DNA of 64,000 bases from Peiella sedimenti (lineage in GTDB: Bacteria > Pseudomonadota > Alphaproteobacteria > Caulobacterales > Caulobacteraceae): the NCBI RefSeq assembly GCF_030504955.1, contig NZ_JAUKTR010000001.1, forward strand, positions 1 to 64,000, given 5' to 3'. The notes below the pieces were generated by a model that saw only the letters and a list, made by a program, of their open reading frames with translations, made no database searches and was not told the origin of the DNA. Positions 1 to 8,135 of the stretch are shown piece by piece. The number at the start of each line of letters is the position of its first letter. Within the stretch, counting starts at the first letter, position 1. The position numbers and the translations under genes are program-made.

Positions 1-172
1 GAGAGGGCTTCGGGCCCATTCTGGCATACCCAGGCCCGACGGGCCCGCCCCGCCGGCGGGTCTGCTCCGACAGCGCCTTCCTGACAGAAGGCCGGCCAAG
101 CCTGACGAACCGCGGAGCGCTGATAAGCCTCTGGGCCTGGAAAACCCAGCGGCGGCCCCAGCCGAACCCGGT
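1..172 (-). ncRNA. ssrS: 6S-like RNA (ssrS), may run off the window edge
   Basis: This stretch has no convincing ORF but folds, read on the minus strand, as a long imperfect rod of about 170 nt. It contains GCGCTCCGCGG (minus strand, 120-110), identical to a segment of E. coli 6S RNA. A closing stem CCAGGCCC / GGGCCTGG (about 141-134 with 38-31) flanks a large internal bubble, and the 3' strand of that bubble carries a small hairpin (CCCGCC/GGCGGG, 60-49), as in known 6S RNAs. Outer pairing joins about 169-164 with 5-11. 6S RNA binds sigma-70 RNA polymerase as an open-promoter mimic. It lies downstream of suhB on the same strand. Both ends are estimates, and assignment is from structure and one conserved block, not a covariance search. 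Confidence 0.62.
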
Positions 173-313
173 ACCACCTATAACGAGACCACCGGGCGAA
201 GGCCCGGCGCTCCGCCGCCTCTCCACCCTAACTCCGCAGCGAAAGCGCGGGGGCGCCGGCCCCTGTTCGCCTGCCCGTCGCTCACGCGGCAGGACGGAGA
301 CAGAGGCGCCGCC

Positions 314-1111
<798 letters not shown>

Positions 1112-1123
1112 GGCGGCGGCCCC

Positions 1124-1690
1124 CTAGTCGGCGCGGCGGACGTATTCGCCCGTGGCGGTGTCGACGACGATGCGCTCGCCCGTGGTCATGTAGGGCGGGA
1201 TCATGATGCGGATGCCGTTGTCGGCGATGGCCGGCTTGTACGAGGAAGACGCCGTCTGACCCTTCACCGTCGGCTCGGTCTCGGCCACGGTCAGGGTCAC
1301 CTGGTCAGGCAGGTTCAGGCCGATGGGGCGGCCCTCGTGGCTCTCGATCACCACCTTCATGCCGTCCTGCAGATAGGCGATGCGATCCTCGCCGACCCAG
1401 TCCTTCTGCAGCTCGATCTGCTCGTAGGAGGCGTCGTCCATGAAGACCAGGGTGTCGCCGTTGTCGAACAGGAACGAATAGTCGCGCTGCTCCAGCGTCA
1501 CGCGCTCGACCCGGTCGTCCGAGCGGAAGCGCTCGTTCAGCTTGGTGCCGGTCTCCAGGTTCTTGGCCTCGACCTGGGCGAAGGCGCCGCCCTTGCCGGG
1601 CTTGACGTGCGCGGTCTTGGTGACGACCCACAGGCCGCCCTCGTGCTGGAGCACCATGCCGGGCTTGATGGTGTTGGCGTTGATCTTCAT
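1124..1690 (-). CDS. efp: Translation elongation factor P
   Basis: A full-length 188-residue EF-P. It has the three beta-barrel domains expected: an N-terminal KOW-like domain, then two OB domains ending in the family signature region [16 protein letters not shown] and TGEYVRRAD. The loop [10 protein letters not shown] carries K33, equivalent to the lysine modified in E. coli (K34). EF-P binds between the P and E sites and relieves stalling at polyproline. No modification enzyme of the EpmA/EpmB type is in the window. First gene of the efp-suhB pair. Confidence 0.97.
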   Translation of the reverse strand: MKINANTIKPGMVLQHEGGLWVVTKTAHVKPGKGGAFAQVEAKNLETGTKLNERFRSDDRVERVTLEQRDYSFLFDNGDTLVFMDDASYEQIELQKDWVGEDRIAYLQDGMKVVIESHEGRPIGLNLPDQVTLTVAETEPTVKGQTASSSYKPAIADNGIRIMIPPYMTTGERIVVDTATGEYVRRAD

Positions 1691-1861
1691 GCGCGGAATC
1701 CGAAGGCGTGGACCCGCGCGTGGCGCGCGGGAAATCGGGCGCTTCCCCTACAGGGGCCAGGGTCCGGTGGCAAGGCTGGGTCGCGCGCCTGGGATCGTGG
1801 AACATCCCTCGGCCCACCAGGTTTCCGCCACTCTCACCCCCCGCATCAAAGGAGACCCGCC

Positions 1862-2458
1862 ATGGCCCAGCGCCTGGAAGGAAAGACCATCGCCGTTCTG
1901 GCCACCGACGGCTTTGAACAGGTCGAGCTGACCAAACCTGTCGAGGCCCTGAAGGAGGCCGGGGCGACCGTGGAGATCGTCTCGGACAAATCCGGCGCCA
2001 TCCAGGGCTTCAATCACTTCGACAAGGGGCAGACGGTTCAGGTGGACCGCACGCTCTCGGACGCCGACGCCGGCCGCTATGACGGGCTTGTATTGCCGGG
2101 CGGCGCGCACAATCCGGACACCCTGCGCATCAACCAGCAGGCGCGCGATTTCGTCCGCGCCTTCTTCACCCAGAACAAGCCGGTCGCCGCCATCTGCCAC
2201 GCGCCCTGGATCCTCATTGACGCGGGCGTGGCCGAGGGCCGACGCATGACCAGCTACAAGACCATCCGCAAGGATCTCGAAAATGCGGGCGCCGAGGTGG
2301 TCGACGAGCAGGTGGTTGTCGATGACGGTCTGGTCACCAGCCGCGACCCCGACGACCTGCCCGCCTTCTGCGCCAAGATGATCGAAGAGTTCGCCGAGGG
2401 CCGGCACAGCCAAGGCCGCTCCGCCGGCCGCGGCGAGACGCCGTCCGCCCCGCACTGA
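1862..2458 (+). CDS. PfpI/DJ-1 superfamily protein (YhbO/YraA-like)
   Basis: A 198-residue DJ-1/PfpI family protein, predicted cytosolic. The nucleophile elbow AICHAPW gives C112 with H113 next to it, and the upstream acidic residue (E19 in DGFEQVEL) completes the usual Cys-His-Glu arrangement. Members act as proteases, glyoxalases or protein/nucleotide deglycases; the sequence does not decide which. The ATG is preceded by AAAGGAGA at good spacing. The last 20 residues or so (Arg/Ser/Gly-rich) extend beyond the usual fold end. The gene stands alone, with a 90-bp gap to the next operon. Confidence 0.92.
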   Translation: MAQRLEGKTIAVLATDGFEQVELTKPVEALKEAGATVEIVSDKSGAIQGFNHFDKGQTVQVDRTLSDADAGRYDGLVLPGGAHNPDTLRINQQARDFVRAFFTQNKPVAAICHAPWILIDAGVAEGRRMTSYKTIRKDLENAGAEVVDEQVVVDDGLVTSRDPDDLPAFCAKMIEEFAEGRHSQGRSAGRGETPSAPH

Positions 2459-2491
2459 CGACGAGTCAGGTCAGCCTCACACGATGTGGGG

Positions 2492-2531
2492 TTGACCTGA
2501 CACTCTCGGGGTGTAATGTCTGCCTGACATT
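2492..2531 (+). promoter_or_regulatory. Promoter with overlapping palindromic operator
   Basis: A sigma-70-like promoter is visible: TTGACC at 2492-2497, a 16-nt spacer, and TAATGT at 2514-2519. A perfect inverted repeat AATGTC-TGCCT-GACATT (2515-2531) covers the -10 box and the likely start site. A second, imperfect inverted repeat (AGGTCAGCC ... GGTTGACCT, about 2468-2498) covers the -35. It precedes the membrane-protein/HTH pair by about 20 bp, so autoregulation by the HTH protein is the natural inference. Confidence 0.6.
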
Positions 2532-2549
2532 TCGTCGGGAGAACCTCAC

Positions 2550-2939
2550 ATGGACCGCAATAGCCCGGCTTTTCGCCGCTACTTCGTGCGGACCGCCCTG
2601 TTCATGGGCGGCTACATCGCCGTGAACTTCCTCGCGATCGGGGGCGCTTTTGACGATATCGCAACGCCCGGTGCCTATCTGCTTGCGCTGGCCGTAGCCG
2701 CGCCGGTGGGCGGGCAGATCTGGGCCACACTTTCGTTAATGAACGAGTCGGACGAGTTCTTCCGCGCCCTGACCGCCAAACGCTTCATCATCGCCGCAGG
2801 CTGGGCCATCGCCCTCTTTTCGGCATGGGGCTTCACCGAAAGCTACGCCCAGGCGCCACACGCGCCCGGCTGGCTGATCTATCCGCTGTTCTGGGTCATG
2901 TTCGCCCTGGTGAAGCCTTTCGTGCGGACTACCCGCTAG
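2550..2939 (+). CDS. Small four-helix membrane protein of unknown function
   Basis: A 129-residue inner-membrane protein with four predicted membrane helices (roughly residues 12-30, 38-58, 75-93 and 101-121). It begins with a charged segment (MDRNSPAFRRYF) and ends with basic residues, suggesting a cytosolic C-terminus. I do not recognise a named function; it resembles the uncharacterised membrane proteins often paired with small HTH regulators. Its stop codon overlaps the GTG start of the HTH gene (TAGTG), so the pair is translationally coupled. A good Shine-Dalgarno (GGGAGAA) lies just upstream. Confidence 0.8.
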   Translation: MDRNSPAFRRYFVRTALFMGGYIAVNFLAIGGAFDDIATPGAYLLALAVAAPVGGQIWATLSLMNESDEFFRALTAKRFIIAAGWAIALFSAWGFTESYAQAPHAPGWLIYPLFWVMFALVKPFVRTTR

Positions 2940-3139
2940 TGCGCTCGCGGCTCAAGGTGCTGCGCGCCGAGCGTGGCTGGACCCAAGCCGATCTGGGCGA
3001 GCGGGTCGGCGTCTCGCGCCAGGCCATCATCGCCATCGAGAGCGACAAGCACGACCCCTCCCTGGACCTGGCTTTCCGTATCGCCGCCGCCTTCGGCCTG
3101 GCGGTCGAGGCGGTGTTCGAAAACCCCCATACGACCTGA
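2939..3139 (+). CDS. Small XRE/Cro-CI type HTH regulator (YozG-like)
   Basis: A 66-residue protein that is essentially only a Cro/CI helix-turn-helix domain. The motif WTQADLGERVGVSRQAIIAIE covers helices 2-3, followed by the typical family tail in which Leu/Ala-rich helices end at VEAVFE. The start is taken as GTG at 2939, overlapping the TAG stop of the membrane-protein gene in the form TAGTG; longer in-frame starts would run inside that gene. Short regulators of this kind usually repress their own operon; the inverted repeat on the -10 box at 2515-2531 is the obvious candidate site. No ligand-binding domain is present. Confidence 0.85.
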   Translation: MRSRLKVLRAERGWTQADLGERVGVSRQAIIAIESDKHDPSLDLAFRIAAAFGLAVEAVFENPHTT

Positions 3140-3149
3140 AGGACGCCCT

Positions 3150-4031
3150 ATGACGCTTCGCCTCCTCGCCGCCGCCGCGGCGGCTTTCACCTTTGCCGCC
3201 GCGCCCCTGGCCCACGCTGAAACCGCCTGGCGCGACCGCATCACCGTCCAGACCGTGGGCCAGGGCCCGGACGTGATCCTGATCCCCGGCCTGTCATCGT
3301 CGCGCCAGGTGTTTGCGGCGACGGCTGAGCGCCTGTCGGCGGAGCATCGGGTGCATCTTGTGCAGGTGCGCGGGTTCGCCGGCGATCCGCCGCCTGAGGA
3401 TGCAGACCGCGTGTTCGATCCCCTGGTCGAAGCTTTGGGGGATTACATTCGCCAGGAACGGCTCGACGCTCCCGCGATCATCGGCCACTCGATGGGCGGC
3501 GCGGCGGCCCTGGCCCTGGCCGCGCGAGAACCGGATTTGCCGGGCCGCGTGATGATCGTGGACGCCTTGCCCTTCTATCCGCTGCTGTTCTCGCCCACCG
3601 TGACCGTCGAGACGGCCCGCCCCTTCGCCGACCAGGCGCGGTCCCAGTTGCTGGCCCTCGACGAGGCCGGGTTTCGCCAGATGCAGGAGGCCGCCGCCGC
3701 CACCCTTTCGCTGACCCCCGAGGCCCGCACCCGCATAGTGGCCGACGGTCTGGCCTCGACGAGGTCGGTTCAGGCCCAGGCTGTCCATGAACTGATGACG
3801 ACTGACCTGCGCGCTGAGTTCGGGCAGGTGCGGGCGCCTGTGACGGTGCTGTACGCCTGGGATGCCTCCATGGGGCGGCCGGCGACCGCGGCGGACGCCC
3901 TGTTCGGCGGTGGATATGACGGTCTTGCGGGCGTCGGGATGGTGCGCATCGACGGGTCGCTGCACTTCATCATGGACGACCAGCCGGGGCGCTTCGCCCA
4001 TGCCGTCGACGCCTTTCTGGAGGCGCCATGA
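3150..4031 (+). CDS. Exported alpha/beta-fold hydrolase
   Basis: A 293-residue alpha/beta hydrolase with a Sec signal peptide (MTLRLLAAAAAAFTFAAAPLAHA, cleavage after AHA). The oxyanion region reads LIPGLSSS, the nucleophile elbow is GHSMGG, the acid is likely in VLYAWD, and the catalytic histidine is in GSLHFIMDDQP. It is therefore likely periplasmic. Substrate cannot be read from the sequence. It lies 10 bp after the HTH gene on the same strand with a Shine-Dalgarno of its own (AAGGA), so it could be cotranscribed with the HTH/membrane pair. Confidence 0.88.
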   Translation: MTLRLLAAAAAAFTFAAAPLAHAETAWRDRITVQTVGQGPDVILIPGLSSSRQVFAATAERLSAEHRVHLVQVRGFAGDPPPEDADRVFDPLVEALGDYIRQERLDAPAIIGHSMGGAAALALAAREPDLPGRVMIVDALPFYPLLFSPTVTVETARPFADQARSQLLALDEAGFRQMQEAAAATLSLTPEARTRIVADGLASTRSVQAQAVHELMTTDLRAEFGQVRAPVTVLYAWDASMGRPATAADALFGGGYDGLAGVGMVRIDGSLHFIMDDQPGRFAHAVDAFLEAP

Positions 4032-4082
4032 AACCAACCTCCCGCCCAGGGGGTTCAGCCCTCTAGGCCGAAGGAGGACCCC

Positions 4083-4259
4083 ATGCCGGTTCCCGTAACC
4101 CCCCTGGAGGCGCTTGAGCTGCTGATTGATCGCATCGCGGCGGTCGAGTACCGCGACGCGCACGGCCGCCCGCTGGACCGTGATCCGATCTTCGAGACGG
4201 CGCTGTCGGTGGTGGAGAGCGAAGTCCTGCCGGAGGAAAAGAGCTTCCAGCCGGGCTAG
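4083..4259 (+). CDS. Small hypothetical protein, 58 residues
   Basis: A short ORF starting with ATG, preceded by a strong Shine-Dalgarno (GAAGGAGGA, about 7 nt spacing). It encodes a 58-residue, acidic, soluble peptide beginning MPVPVTPLEALELLIDRI and rich in Leu, Glu and Asp, with a helical first half. I know no family for it. It follows the hydrolase gene by about 50 bp and its 3' end overlaps the end of the convergent HxlR gene by 4 bp. The strong ribosome site and codon pattern (GC-rich third positions) support a real gene. Confidence 0.6.
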   Translation: MPVPVTPLEALELLIDRIAAVEYRDAHGRPLDRDPIFETALSVVESEVLPEEKSFQPG

Positions 4260-4747
4260 GCGGCCTCTTCCCGGGCCAGCACCTCGCCCACGGTGGGCTG
4301 ATCCTGCCTTATGATCATCTCCAGGTCCCGGGGACGCACGATCTCGCCGCAGCAGCCGCAGGCCAGCTTCGGGTCGAGATCGCCGCCGCAGGACTTGTGC
4401 TTGAAGCTGACGCCGGAATCGGCGTCGCCATACAGGTGCCGGTGGCCCCAGGAGTGCAGGGTCAAAAGGACGGCGTAGAGATCCTTGCCCTTGGCGGTCA
4501 GGACGTACTCATTGCGCGGGGGGCGCTCTGAATACTGACGAACCTCGAGCACGCCGTGGGCCACGAGGGTCTTCAGGCGCGAGGCCAGGACGTTGCGGGC
4601 GACGCCCAGCCGCTCCTGCCACTGCTCAAAGCGGCGCACGCCGTTGAAGGCGTCGCGAATGACCAGGAGGGTCCAGGGATCGCCGATCACTTCCAGCGTG
4701 GCGGCGATCGAGCAACTCTGGCGTGAATAGTCGGCGGTGCGTCCCAT
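4256..4747 (-). CDS. HxlR-family transcriptional regulator
   Basis: A 163-residue winged-helix regulator of the HxlR (MarR-like) family. The N-terminal half carries the hallmark CSIAATLEVIGDPWTLLVIRDAF and the recognition region FEQWQERLGVARNVLASRLKTL. C12 is the conserved N-terminal cysteine used by several redox- or aldehyde-sensing relatives. The C-terminal extension has a cysteine cluster (C120, C130, C132, C133) that looks like a metal site or redox switch, longer than a minimal HxlR protein. It is divergent from the thioesterase-like gene, with a perfect palindrome between the two. Confidence 0.9.
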   Translation of the reverse strand: MGRTADYSRQSCSIAATLEVIGDPWTLLVIRDAFNGVRRFEQWQERLGVARNVLASRLKTLVAHGVLEVRQYSERPPRNEYVLTAKGKDLYAVLLTLHSWGHRHLYGDADSGVSFKHKSCGGDLDPKLACGCCGEIVRPRDLEMIIRQDQPTVGEVLAREEAA

Positions 4748-4811
4748 GTTGCGGAAAGTGCCCCTGCGTCAGCCTTTGCGCAAGGGCTTGAACCTCTTTG
4801 GGGAAGATTTA

Positions 4812-4829
4812 GTTGCGTTTTGCAACGCA
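4812..4829. promoter_or_regulatory. Palindromic operator between divergent genes
   Basis: A perfect 16-bp inverted repeat TGCGTT-TTGC-AACGCA (4814-4829) overlaps a second one, GTTGC-GTTTT-GCAAC (4812-4826). It lies in the 84-bp space between the HxlR gene and the divergent thioesterase-like gene, and ends 2 bp before the likely ATG of the latter. HxlR proteins bind such short palindromes as dimers, so this is the probable operator. Binding is inferred from position only. Confidence 0.5.
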
Positions 4830-4831
4830 CA

Positions 4832-5692
4832 ATGCAGACTAGCCTGATGCTCGCACCTGCAGCACACGCATCGATCCTGCCGCGCGCCCTGACTCTGACG
4901 CTCGAGGATGGCGGCGTCAGCGCCGACCTGCCTCCGGGACTGTCCAATGCGCCCCGCGCCGGCGCGGCCGAGGCGGGCGCGCCCTTCGGCGGCCTGATGG
5001 CGGCTTTAAGCCTGCTGTCTGCGCGCGAACTGCTGGCGATAAGATCGCCGCTGCGTACGATCACCGTTCAGTTCATGGCCGGGGCCCGCTTCGCGCCGTG
5101 CCGGTTTACCGCCGAGCTGCTGCGGGGCGGCGGCTCAACCGCCTTCGCCGCCGTGCGCGCCGGCCAGGGCGAGCGGACAGCGATCTCGTCGCTGCTGACC
5201 TTCGGGCGCGAGGCGGACCAGGTGGAGCTTGAACCGCTGCACCGCCACCCGCCGCCGCTTGCCGAGGCTGCAGAGGACGATAAAGACCACCCCTTCTGGC
5301 CCTGGTTCACGAACGAGGTGGAGCACCGCTTCCTCGATGGACCGGGCCTGTTCGGGCAGTTCGAAAAGCCTCTGGTGCGATGCTGGATGCGCACCCGCGA
5401 CGGCCTGCCGCTGGACGAGGCCCGGCTGGCCTTCCTGCTGGATGCGGTGTTTCCCAACTACTGGACCGCATTGCCGGCCCCGCCCGCCCTCTCGGCCACG
5501 GTCGACCTGCGCTATGACCTCCTGGTTCCGATCACCGAGGAGACCGCGCCGGACGGCTTCGCCTATTTCGAGTTCCAGACAGCGCACGTGTCCGGGGGCT
5601 GGGCGGTCGAAGACGGCGTCTGCTGGGCGCGCGACGGAACGCCTCTGGCCGTCGCCCGCCAGAGGCGCAAGCTTGTTGCACTGCGGCGCTGA
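4832..5692 (+). CDS. Thioesterase family protein (double hot-dog type)
   Basis: A 286-residue protein resembling the acyl-CoA thioesterase-like family (TesB-related, tandem hot-dog folds). The first hot-dog shows FGGLMAALSLLSARELL and ITVQFMAGARF; the second half includes DGLPLDEARLAFLLDAVFP, the usual second-domain helix region. I chose ATG 4832; an in-frame TTG at 4820 lies inside the palindrome and another ATG is at 4847. Likely hydrolyses acyl-CoA; chain length is unknown. The next gene, 43 bp on, is an acetyl-CoA C-acetyltransferase, so a fatty-acid context is plausible. The divergent HxlR protein is its probable regulator. Confidence 0.8.
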   Translation: MQTSLMLAPAAHASILPRALTLTLEDGGVSADLPPGLSNAPRAGAAEAGAPFGGLMAALSLLSARELLAIRSPLRTITVQFMAGARFAPCRFTAELLRGGGSTAFAAVRAGQGERTAISSLLTFGREADQVELEPLHRHPPPLAEAAEDDKDHPFWPWFTNEVEHRFLDGPGLFGQFEKPLVRCWMRTRDGLPLDEARLAFLLDAVFPNYWTALPAPPALSATVDLRYDLLVPITEETAPDGFAYFEFQTAHVSGGWAVEDGVCWARDGTPLAVARQRRKLVALRR

Positions 5693-5735
5693 TCCCACCT
5701 AAACAGTCGCCACCTGAGAAATGGAGCATCTCCCC

Positions 5736-6923
5736 ATGCCCGCCGATCCCATCGTCATCGCCTCCTATGCCCGCACGCCCATGGGCGGATTCCAGGGCGT
5801 CCTCGCCGACGCCAAGGCCACGGACCTGGGCGCCGCGGCGGTCAAGGCGGCGCTGGAGCGGGCGGGCGTGTCGCCCGACGCGGTGCAGCAGATCTTTATG
5901 GGCTGCGTCCTGCCGGCTGGCCTGGGTCAGGCCCCGGCGCGCCAGGCAGGCATGGGCGCCGGCCTGCCGCTGAACGTGGAGGCCACTACGGTCAACAAGA
6001 TGTGCGGCTCGGGCATGCAGGCGGCCATCATGGCGCATGACGCTCTTGCGGCGGGCACGGCGGACGTGATCGTGGCGGGCGGCATGGAGAGCATGACCAA
6101 TGCGCCCTACCTGATGCAGAAGCACCGCGGCGGCGCACGCATCGGCCACGATGTCATCAAGGACAGCATGTACCTGGACGGGCTGGAGGACGCCTACGAT
6201 CCCGGCAAGCTGATGGGCGCCTTCGCCGAGGACATCGCCCGCGAATACCAGTTCACCCGCGAGGCCCAGGACGCCTACGCCATCGAGAGCCTGAGCCGCG
6301 CCAAGCACGCGGTCGAGAGCGGCGCCTTTGACGCCGAGGTGGTCCCCGTCACGGTCAAGACCCGCAAGGGCGAGGTCGTCGTCAGCCATGACGAGCAGCC
6401 CGCCAAGGGCGACCCGGCCAAGATCCCGTCGCTGAAGCCCGCCTTCGCGAAGGACGGCACCATCACCGCCGCCAATGCCAGCTCCATCTCGGACGGCGCC
6501 GCGGCCCTGGTCATGACCCGCGCTTCGGTGGCCGAACAGCTGGGCTTGAACGTGGTGGCCCGCGTCGTCGCTCACGCCGCCCACGCCCATGAGCCGGGCC
6601 TGTTCACCACCGCGCCCGTGCCCGCCATGAGGAAGGTGCTGGACAAGGCCGGATGGGACGCCGCCGAGGTCGATCTGTGGGAGATCAACGAGGCCTTCGC
6701 CGTCGTGGCCATGATCGCCATGAAGGAGCTGAACCTCGACCACGCCAAGGTGAACGTGAATGGCGGCGCCACGGCGCTGGGCCACCCCATCGGGGCCTCC
6801 GGAGCGCGGATCCTGGCCACCCTGTTGTCCGCGCTGAAGGCGCGCGGCGGGACCAAGGGCGTCGCCTCGCTGTGCATTGGCGGGGGCGAGGCGACGGCCA
6901 TGGCGGTCGAGCTGGTTCACTGA
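5736..6923 (+). CDS. Acetyl-CoA C-acetyltransferase (thiolase)
   Basis: A 395-residue thiolase of the biosynthetic AtoB/PhaA type. All catalytic residues are present: nucleophile C90 in NKMCGSGMQ, H350 in GHPIGASG and C380 in CIGGGEA, nearly the same numbering as the Zoogloea enzyme (89/348/378). It condenses two acetyl-CoA to acetoacetyl-CoA, or the reverse. Start at 5736 is chosen because GGAG at 5722-5725 is properly spaced; an ATG at 5721 would add five residues. No phaB or phaC is adjacent, although phaR is elsewhere in the window, so PHB synthesis versus fatty-acid or ketone-body breakdown is undecided. Confidence 0.94.
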   Translation: MPADPIVIASYARTPMGGFQGVLADAKATDLGAAAVKAALERAGVSPDAVQQIFMGCVLPAGLGQAPARQAGMGAGLPLNVEATTVNKMCGSGMQAAIMAHDALAAGTADVIVAGGMESMTNAPYLMQKHRGGARIGHDVIKDSMYLDGLEDAYDPGKLMGAFAEDIAREYQFTREAQDAYAIESLSRAKHAVESGAFDAEVVPVTVKTRKGEVVVSHDEQPAKGDPAKIPSLKPAFAKDGTITAANASSISDGAAALVMTRASVAEQLGLNVVARVVAHAAHAHEPGLFTTAPVPAMRKVLDKAGWDAAEVDLWEINEAFAVVAMIAMKELNLDHAKVNVNGGATALGHPIGASGARILATLLSALKARGGTKGVASLCIGGGEATAMAVELVH

Positions 6924-7405
6924 CGAGGCGCTCGCCCCAGCTGTTTCTCGACTGCGACGGCGTCCTGGCCGATTTTGACCGGGGCGCTCGCGCCATCCTG
7001 GGCATGCCCCCGCGCGCGTTCGAAGCAAGGCATGGCCCGCGGCTGTTCTGGAGGAAGCTGGCCGCCGCGCCCGACTTCTACGGCACGCTGCCGCTGCTGC
7101 CGGATGCGGAACAGCTGGTAGACGCCGTGCGCCACCTGGACCCCATCATCCTGACCGGCTGTCCCATGGGCGGCTGGGCCGAGGCCCAGAAGGAGGCCTG
7201 GGCCGCCCGCCATTTCCCCGACCTGCGCATCATCACCTGCATGGCCCGGAACAAGCGCGACCATGCCGAGCCCGGCGACATCCTGGTGGACGACACGCTG
7301 AAGCACCGCGCCCGCTGGGAGGACATGGGCGGGCTCTTCGTTCCGCACACCGACACCGCCTCGACGCTGGATAAGCTGCGGGCGATCCCTGAGTTGGGCC
7401 TCTAG
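6872..7405 (+). CDS. HAD-superfamily hydrolase, 5'-nucleotidase (NT5C)-like
   Basis: The conserved part is about 160 residues: motif I LFLDCDGVLADFD with both Asp nucleophile/acid residues, motif II ILTGCP, and motif IV DILVDDTLKH. This fits the deoxyribonucleotidase-like HAD group, which dephosphorylates nucleotides or similar small phosphates. The start is awkward: motif I begins only about 10 codons after the thiolase stop, with no ATG, GTG or TTG between. I give GTG 6872, inside the thiolase gene (52-bp overlap); a CTG at 6920 that overlaps the thiolase TGA is the alternative. Either way translation is probably coupled to the thiolase. It ends 1 bp before the convergent DUF1134 gene. Confidence 0.8.
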   Translation: MHWRGRGDGHGGRAGSLTRRSPQLFLDCDGVLADFDRGARAILGMPPRAFEARHGPRLFWRKLAAAPDFYGTLPLLPDAEQLVDAVRHLDPIILTGCPMGGWAEAQKEAWAARHFPDLRIITCMARNKRDHAEPGDILVDDTLKHRARWEDMGGLFVPHTDTASTLDKLRAIPELGL

Positions 7406-7406
7406 C

Positions 7407-8030
7407 CTAGAACGGCAGCGGATTGCGCTGGCGGCTGTAGCTCATGGTGCCGATGTTGGCCCCCAGGCGCAGGCCGACGCCGGTGCGGATGGGCGCCAGA
7501 ACGATGCCGTCGGCCTGTTGGTAGTTCACGCCCAGCCCGCCGATCAGATAGGCCGAGCCCTCGACACCGGGATAGCGGCGATAGATCATCTCGGGCTGGT
7601 ACAGATAATAGACCAGGGTGAACACCCGGCTGACGTTGCCGCCTACGTCCCAGCCGATGGAGATGCCCTGCCAATAGACTTCGCGCGGCTCCCGCTCGGA
7701 CTTCATGTAAAGCAGGCCCCGCCCGTAGCGCAGGCCCACGCCGGCCGCGCCCGCGCCCTCTTCGCCGGCGATGTAGGCGGTGGGAGCGTCGCCATAGTCC
7801 GAGAAGATGCGCTCGATCGCGCCGCCCAGGGCCTCGGCCGTCACGCCCATGAAGTTGGCGCCGGCCGCGACCAGTTCTTCGCGCGTATAGGCCGGCGGCG
7901 CCGTTCCGGCGGGGCCGCCCTGGCCGGGTTCGACGCCATAGGCGGGACGCGGTTGCTGAGCCGGCGCGGTGGCGCAGGCGCCGGCGGCCGAAGCGGCCAG
8001 GCCGGACAGGATCAGGTTACGGCGGTGCAT
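7407..8030 (-). CDS. DUF1134 family protein (EipA-like envelope protein)
   Basis: A 207-residue exported protein with an N-terminal signal (MHRRNLILSGLAASAAGACA), then a Pro/Gly-rich linker and a conserved DUF1134 domain (from about residue 70), including GVGLRYGRG and GWDVGGNVSR. In Brucella the family member EipA is a periplasmic beta-barrel-like protein needed for envelope integrity; that role is family knowledge. A cysteine at residue 19 could make it a lipoprotein, but the preceding residues (AGA) are a poor lipobox. It stands alone, convergent with the HAD gene and in the same direction as pheT. Confidence 0.88.
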   Translation of the reverse strand: MHRRNLILSGLAASAAGACATAPAQQPRPAYGVEPGQGGPAGTAPPAYTREELVAAGANFMGVTAEALGGAIERIFSDYGDAPTAYIAGEEGAGAAGVGLRYGRGLLYMKSEREPREVYWQGISIGWDVGGNVSRVFTLVYYLYQPEMIYRRYPGVEGSAYLIGGLGVNYQQADGIVLAPIRTGVGLRLGANIGTMSYSRQRNPLPF

Positions 8031-8135
8031 GAGCGGCTCTCTCGGATTGAGACGGCGGGCTGGGATCGACAGCCTCGCCGCCCTTTGCGGCAGCCTTGCG
8101 GCCCCAAGGTTAACCGAACCTTGCCTTGCGCCGGT

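Noticed and set aside
8104..8120. AAGGTTAACCGAACCTT inverted repeat with a TTAACC half-site, as CtrA box or terminator
   Set aside because: No second TTAA at 7-nt spacing and no T-run. CtrA-type TTAA-N7-TTAA pairs were not found in any intergenic region.
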